Source of the DNA: a bacterium
GTDB taxonomy: Bacteria; Planctomycetota; Phycisphaerae; Phycisphaerales; UBA1924
Assembly (NCBI GenBank): GCA_002401225.1
Contig: NVSM01000002.1
Location: 73,918-82,516 of the forward strand
Direction of reading: 5' to 3'
Length of the DNA: 8,599 nucleotides
The position numbers and the translations under genes are program-made. The notes under the pieces are model-generated. The model searched no databases and was not told the DNA's origin. It was given only the letters and a program-made list of their open reading frames with translations. Of this stretch, positions 5,635-8,599 are shown piece by piece. Numbering within the stretch: position 1 is the first letter of the stretch; each line of letters starts with the position of its first letter.

Positions 5635-5907
5635 ATGGCCAAAGCAGTTGCAGATCCCGAAGAAATACGCCGATTCGCCCAGTTACTCAAGCGATTTGGA
5701 TCTGGTATGGACCAACAACTCTCCCAGATGAATGGGCAGATGGCCAACCTGAGTCAATCTTGGCGAGATCAAGAGCACGCAAAGTTCCAGAACGAGTTTG
5801 AACAAACCATGCGTCAACTCGCAAAGTTTCAAGAAGCAATCGATGAGCAGGTTCCGTTTTTGCTTCGCAAGGCAGACCGCCTCGAAGAATATCTAAGGCA
5901 GCGATAA
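5635..5907 (+). CDS. WXG100-family protein of a type VII-like secretion locus (W-x-D form)
   Basis: A 90-residue, almost fully helical protein of WXG100 size with the turn motif in the middle: W43-R44-D45, where classical ESAT-6-like proteins have W-x-G. Two helices, about 9-40 and 47-88, would form the hairpin. The second reads KFQNEFEQTMRQLAKFQEAI (50-69) and the end is LLRKADRLEEYLRQR (76-90). Such proteins are dimeric substrates or structural parts of ESX/type VII machines and interact with the FtsK-like ATPase; the W-x-D form is known to me from planctomycete-type loci. It is the first gene of a four-gene cluster with gaps of 2 nt, a 4-nt overlap and 33 nt. Whether it is exported is unknown. 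The start at 5635 is the only reasonable one. Confidence 0.8.
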   Translation: MAKAVADPEEIRRFAQLLKRFGSGMDQQLSQMNGQMANLSQSWRDQEHAKFQNEFEQTMRQLAKFQEAIDEQVPFLLRKADRLEEYLRQR

Positions 5908-5909
5908 AC

Positions 5910-6461
5910 ATGGGCTCCTCCGCACATGTCACCAACATCGAGTCGCTCAGAGATCTACGCCCAGCATTCATCCGCTTTGGCGAAAATGCACAAGTTGCGA
6001 TTCGGAGTACCGAAAGCGAAGCGTCGAAAGTGCTTGGCCGTTTACAACGAGAAAAATTACCTCATTGGAAACGCCAGATACGCATTCGTTCAGAACAAGT
6101 CGTCCGGGCGAACACAGAGCTCATTCAACAAACCACCGGCGATAATCCTCGCCCATCAGTCGATGCTCGGAAAGCATTTGAACACGCCAAACGCCAAGTG
6201 CGTGAGGCTGAAGAGAAATATGAACGGACACGGTATTGGATCCGCATGCTCGAAAAAGAAACAGTCCGCTATCGTGCATCTACTCAGCCCATGGCATCCC
6301 TCGCCCGCATCAGCCTTACATCAGCAATTGCAAGGCTTGACTCGCTTGCCAATGCGCTCGAAAGCTATACATCGCTGGCAACGCCGAGCGAAACCAAACC
6401 AAATATCAAAACTACTGAAAATCAAGCAGAACCTGAATCAGATCCAGAGGAAACCCTATGA
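5910..6461 (+). CDS. Coiled-coil accessory protein of the type VII-like locus, unknown function
   Basis: The 183 residues have no signal peptide or membrane segment. The N-terminal part has the pattern LRDLRPAFIRFGENAQVAI (13-31), followed by an amphipathic basic stretch LPHWKRQIRIRSEQVVRA (50-67) and a long helix AFEHAKRQVREAEEKYERTR (89-108) running to about 122, likely a coiled coil. The last 25 residues are polar and disordered-looking. I know no functional name for it. Proteins with the same layout accompany W-x-D WXG100 genes in planctomycete-type loci, which suggests a structural or chaperone role. It begins two bases after the WXG100 stop with only a poor AAGG 11 bases upstream, so coupled translation is likely, and it overlaps the next gene by ATGA. 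Confidence 0.75.
   Translation: MGSSAHVTNIESLRDLRPAFIRFGENAQVAIRSTESEASKVLGRLQREKLPHWKRQIRIRSEQVVRANTELIQQTTGDNPRPSVDARKAFEHAKRQVREAEEKYERTRYWIRMLEKETVRYRASTQPMASLARISLTSAIARLDSLANALESYTSLATPSETKPNIKTTENQAEPESDPEETL
6447..6450 (+). promoter_or_regulatory. Ribosome binding site deciding the start of the 70-residue gene
   Basis: GAGG with a 7-base spacer precedes the ATG at 6458. It is one of the few clear Shine-Dalgarno sequences on the chromosomal side and supports coding of the short frame that follows. Confidence 0.6.
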
Positions 6462-6670
6462 GCCAAGCCGCAGGGAAAGGGATACTCGCAGATGCCGTCG
6501 GGGTTCTGCACCATGCCTGGCATCGCTGCCATAGCGCATGGAATGATTCAACCGCGACCAAGTTTGAACAAGAGTTCATTTCGCCGATCGAGAGCGCCGC
6601 CCGCCAAGCCGGCGATGCGATGGATCGGTTACAATCAGTATGTGATGAGGCCAAGCGTGCGTGCGAATAA
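6458..6670 (+). CDS. Second small WXG100-like (W-x-D) protein of the locus
   Basis: The 70 residues are predicted all-helical. The centre, W28-N29-D30 followed by KFEQEF (35-40), copies the layout of the larger WXG100 protein upstream (W43-R44-D45 followed by KFQNEF, 50-55): W-x-D, four residues, then K-F-x-x-E-F. It is therefore probably a second, shortened member of the family that could pair with the first, as EsxA and EsxB do. Cysteines at 24, 62 and 69 are unusual for WXG100 proteins. The start is well supported by GAGG seven bases upstream and by the ATGA overlap with the previous gene. No other homology is recognised; the pairing is inference. Confidence 0.65.
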   Translation: MSQAAGKGILADAVGVLHHAWHRCHSAWNDSTATKFEQEFISPIESAARQAGDAMDRLQSVCDEAKRACE

Positions 6671-6689
6671 CTCTGATGCGAGTAACCCT

Positions 6690-6717
6690 ATGAGAACAGA
6701 AGAATGAGAACAGAAGA
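6690..6717 (+). repeat. 14-bp perfect tandem duplication over the ATPase start codon
   Basis: ATGAGAACAGAAGA occurs twice without a gap (6690-6703 and 6704-6717). The first copy starts a five-codon frame, M-R-T-E-E, closed by a TGA at 6705-6707 that overlaps the second ATG. The second copy starts the ATPase, which begins with the same five residues. Since 14 is not a multiple of three, only the second ATG reads into the large gene. Confidence 0.9.
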
Positions 6718-8599
6718 ATTTTCGCCAAGCTTTCACAGCCAAGCAGATGGCTTCGCGTCGATAAGAATCGAACTCGATCACTATCTCCACACGATCACAT
6801 CTGCAACAACAAGTTTTCAAGAAGTTACTGCTTCAGCCACCCAAAGCTGCACCTATAAAGTCAACATTTCGGACGAAGACCTCGCGCAAACGCTCGCAGT
6901 TACCCAACAGAAAGCAAAGAAAACGCGTACGGAGATCGATGAAAAACAATCGGCATTGCTCAAGAAGGCTTTCGCAGAGCGAGCCCAACAAGAAGGACAG
7001 GCCAAGGCCATACACAACGGCCATCTAAAAAGAGCAAAGAAAGAATACGAAGAAACAGTCTGGCTCGAAGACGCACAACTCGAGTCATCACTTCATAAAG
7101 CCCAATCCGAGTATCTACTCAATGAAAAAACAATCACCAGTTTATCCAAACTTCTCGAAGAATCGCAAACCCGTCTCGCTCATGAACTCGGACAAACAGT
7201 CACTTCAAAGCTCATAAACGAACCGCATGATCAGCCTGCGTCACATGAACACCCAAGTGCTCAGAGCTTGAATGAGTTGATCAATAAAATTGACTTGGCA
7301 ATAGCAATTGTTGCTGATAATGCAATCCTTAAGCTCTTTCGAAGCCGAAAGAAATCGATCGAGCTTGGAAGCGTTGCATATGACTTGATCCTGCAAGCCA
7401 AAGCTGATACAGAATCGCTCGCAGCGATCTATTCCATCCAGCACGAGTCCCGTGCTGCTGAGATACAAGCAAAGAACAAAAGAGAGATCGGGTACGCAAC
7501 GCAGGCATACCAGGTGATCGCACAGAACAGCGAACGAAAAGCAGGATCTGCTGTGCGTCATGCGTATGAGAGTTATGAGAAAATTTCTGATGAACTCTCC
7601 ACTCGCCGAACGAAAGATCTTAAGGCATTAGAAGAGCTGGAAACTCAACTCAATAGCTCCGCTCACGAAAAGCACGAAACTGAAATCGAATCCGCCAATA
7701 GTCTCTGTACAAAGCTAACCCAGGATGCTCAAGCGAAGATCGATACACTTCGTAAGCAAGCTCAAAGACAACTTATCGATGCTGTTTCCAATGGGAAACA
7801 AAGAATCAAAGCAACTCAAGACCTCGAAACCATTTCGAATCCCGCGTGGAAAGCCACTGCCAAAATGTCACAGCCAAAGAGTGTTCCGATGGTCATCACC
7901 GTTGCGAATGCGAGCCTTGATCTTGAGTCAAGAATCGAACAGCTAGAACCAGATCTCCAGAACACACTTGCACTGCCAAGCCAACTTCAAACTCCGGTTG
8001 TGTGCTCCCTTCCAGGGCCACACTCATTGTTAATCCGTCACGATGCACAAAGCCGATCAAATGCACTCTCGACAATGCGATCTGTTATGCTTCGTATTCT
8101 CGCATCGTTCCCCGCTGGAAAAGTCCGTTTCATGATGGCAGATCCAGTCGAGATCGGCCAATCGTTTGCGGGCTTCATGCCACTCTCGGATCAAGAGCCC
8201 TCGCCCGTAGGCAACCGCATCTGGTCTGATCCGCAGAAAATCGAACGACAACTCGCTGACATCACCGAACACATGCAAACGGTGATTCAGAAATACCTCA
8301 GAGCCGATTACGAAACAATCGAAGACTACAACAAAGCCGCAGGAGAAATCTCTGAGCCCTATCGGTTCGTGATCATCGCAGATCTCCCTTCAGCACTCAC
8401 AGAAAACGGTGCTGCTCGATTAAAAAGCATTCTCGAAACCGGTCCCCGCTGCGGCGTATATGCCATCCTTTCTGCCGACATCGCGGAATCACTTCCCCCT
8501 ACAATCACCGCAGAAACCCTCAACTCGACAACGCTTACGATGCAGTTCGAGCAAGGGGTGCCTCAGATCATCGATGATCGATTTGAAGAAGTCATCATC
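6704..8599 (+). CDS. FtsK/SpoIIIE-like ATPase of the type VII-like system, N-terminal part (3' end beyond window)
   Basis: Probable motor of the locus (EccC/EssC relative). The 632 visible codons have no stop up to the window edge. Residues about 55-375 are rich in A, E, K, Q and L without membrane segments and should form long coiled coils. From about 430 an FtsK-type domain begins: LPGPHSLLIRHDAQSRSNAL (436-455) sits where the P-loop should be, but the G-x4-GKS residues are missing. It is followed by VMLRILASFPAGKVRFMMAD (461-480), and FVIIADLPSAL (555-565) replaces the Walker B hhhhDE. The first nucleotide-binding domain thus looks inactive, as I recall for planctomycete relatives; active domains are expected further on. 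The start at 6704 lies 33 bases after the previous gene, within the tandem duplication. Classical EccC has N-terminal membrane helices; none is seen here. Confidence 0.78.
   Translation, partial: MRTEEFSPSFHSQADGFASIRIELDHYLHTITSATTSFQEVTASATQSCTYKVNISDEDLAQTLAVTQQKAKKTRTEIDEKQSALLKKAFAERAQQEGQAKAIHNGHLKRAKKEYEETVWLEDAQLESSLHKAQSEYLLNEKTITSLSKLLEESQTRLAHELGQTVTSKLINEPHDQPASHEHPSAQSLNELINKIDLAIAIVADNAILKLFRSRKKSIELGSVAYDLILQAKADTESLAAIYSIQHESRAAEIQAKNKREIGYATQAYQVIAQNSERKAGSAVRHAYESYEKISDELSTRRTKDLKALEELETQLNSSAHEKHETEIESANSLCTKLTQDAQAKIDTLRKQAQRQLIDAVSNGKQRIKATQDLETISNPAWKATAKMSQPKSVPMVITVANASLDLESRIEQLEPDLQNTLALPSQLQTPVVCSLPGPHSLLIRHDAQSRSNALSTMRSVMLRILASFPAGKVRFMMADPVEIGQSFAGFMPLSDQEPSPVGNRIWSDPQKIERQLADITEHMQTVIQKYLRADYETIEDYNKAAGEISEPYRFVIIADLPSALTENGAARLKSILETGPRCGVYAILSADIAESLPPTITAETLNSTTLTMQFEQGVPQIIDDRFEEVII

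Noticed and set aside
5472..5640. tRNA 3' end as an integration site for an island carrying the type VII-like genes
   Set aside because: No integrase and no direct repeat of the tRNA 3' end are visible in the window. The skew and codon character on both sides of the tRNA look alike.
5926..6534. 202-codon + strand frame overlapping the coiled-coil gene
   Set aside because: Different frame over the 183-residue gene, which has flush neighbours (2-nt gap, ATGA overlap). The product is low in structure and has no start signal.
6833..7024. Several short - strand frames opposite the ATPase coiled coil
   Set aside because: The + strand frame is continuously open for 632 codons with coiled-coil composition. 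The antisense frames are its low-complexity mirror.

Overview
The window has three parts: the right end of an integrated filamentous phage (inovirus), a stretch of ordinary bacterial chromosome, and the start of a type VII (WXG100/FtsK-like) secretion locus. The host is most likely a planctomycete, perhaps a phycisphaera-type member. This is inferred from the style of the secretion genes: a WXG100 protein with W-x-D in place of W-x-G, a coiled-coil partner, a second small W-x-D protein, and an FtsK/SpoIIIE-like ATPase with a long coiled coil and a degenerate first P-loop. Several host genes also lack a Shine-Dalgarno sequence. No rRNA or marker gene proves the taxonomy.

Positions 1-2798, phage module on the + strand. 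A Zot/pI-type assembly ATPase (5' end outside the window) overlaps a lipoprotein secretin (pIV-like) by 197 nt. Inside the Zot gene a well-placed Shine-Dalgarno and ATG just before the membrane segment could give a pXI-like short product, as in Ff phages. Hairpins and a clear intrinsic terminator follow the secretin. Then comes a small helix-turn-helix protein with its own probable promoter. Four bases after its stop codon lies a sequence (2771-2798) closely resembling a bacterial dif site, the XerC/XerD recombination site used by many inoviruses for integration. This marks the phage/chromosome boundary and probably the replication terminus region. The other phage end is beyond the left edge.

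Positions 2788-5544, chromosome. A lipid/diacylglycerol kinase-family gene on the - strand ends inside the dif-like site. Divergent from it are map (type I methionine aminopeptidase) and trpA (tryptophan synthase alpha), joined by an ATGA overlap, followed by a tRNA-Met(CAT).

Positions 5624-8599, type VII-like locus on the + strand. Four tightly packed genes are present: a WXG100 protein, a coiled-coil protein, a second W-x-D mini-protein and the N-terminal 632 codons of the FtsK-like ATPase, which runs off the right edge. The start of the ATPase gene carries a 14-bp tandem duplication that creates a five-codon mini-ORF coupled to the real start.

The small WXG-type proteins are the probable substrates or partners of the ATPase, and the coiled-coil protein a probable accessory component. 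The phage Zot and secretin would together form the inner-membrane motor and outer-membrane channel through which virions are extruded.
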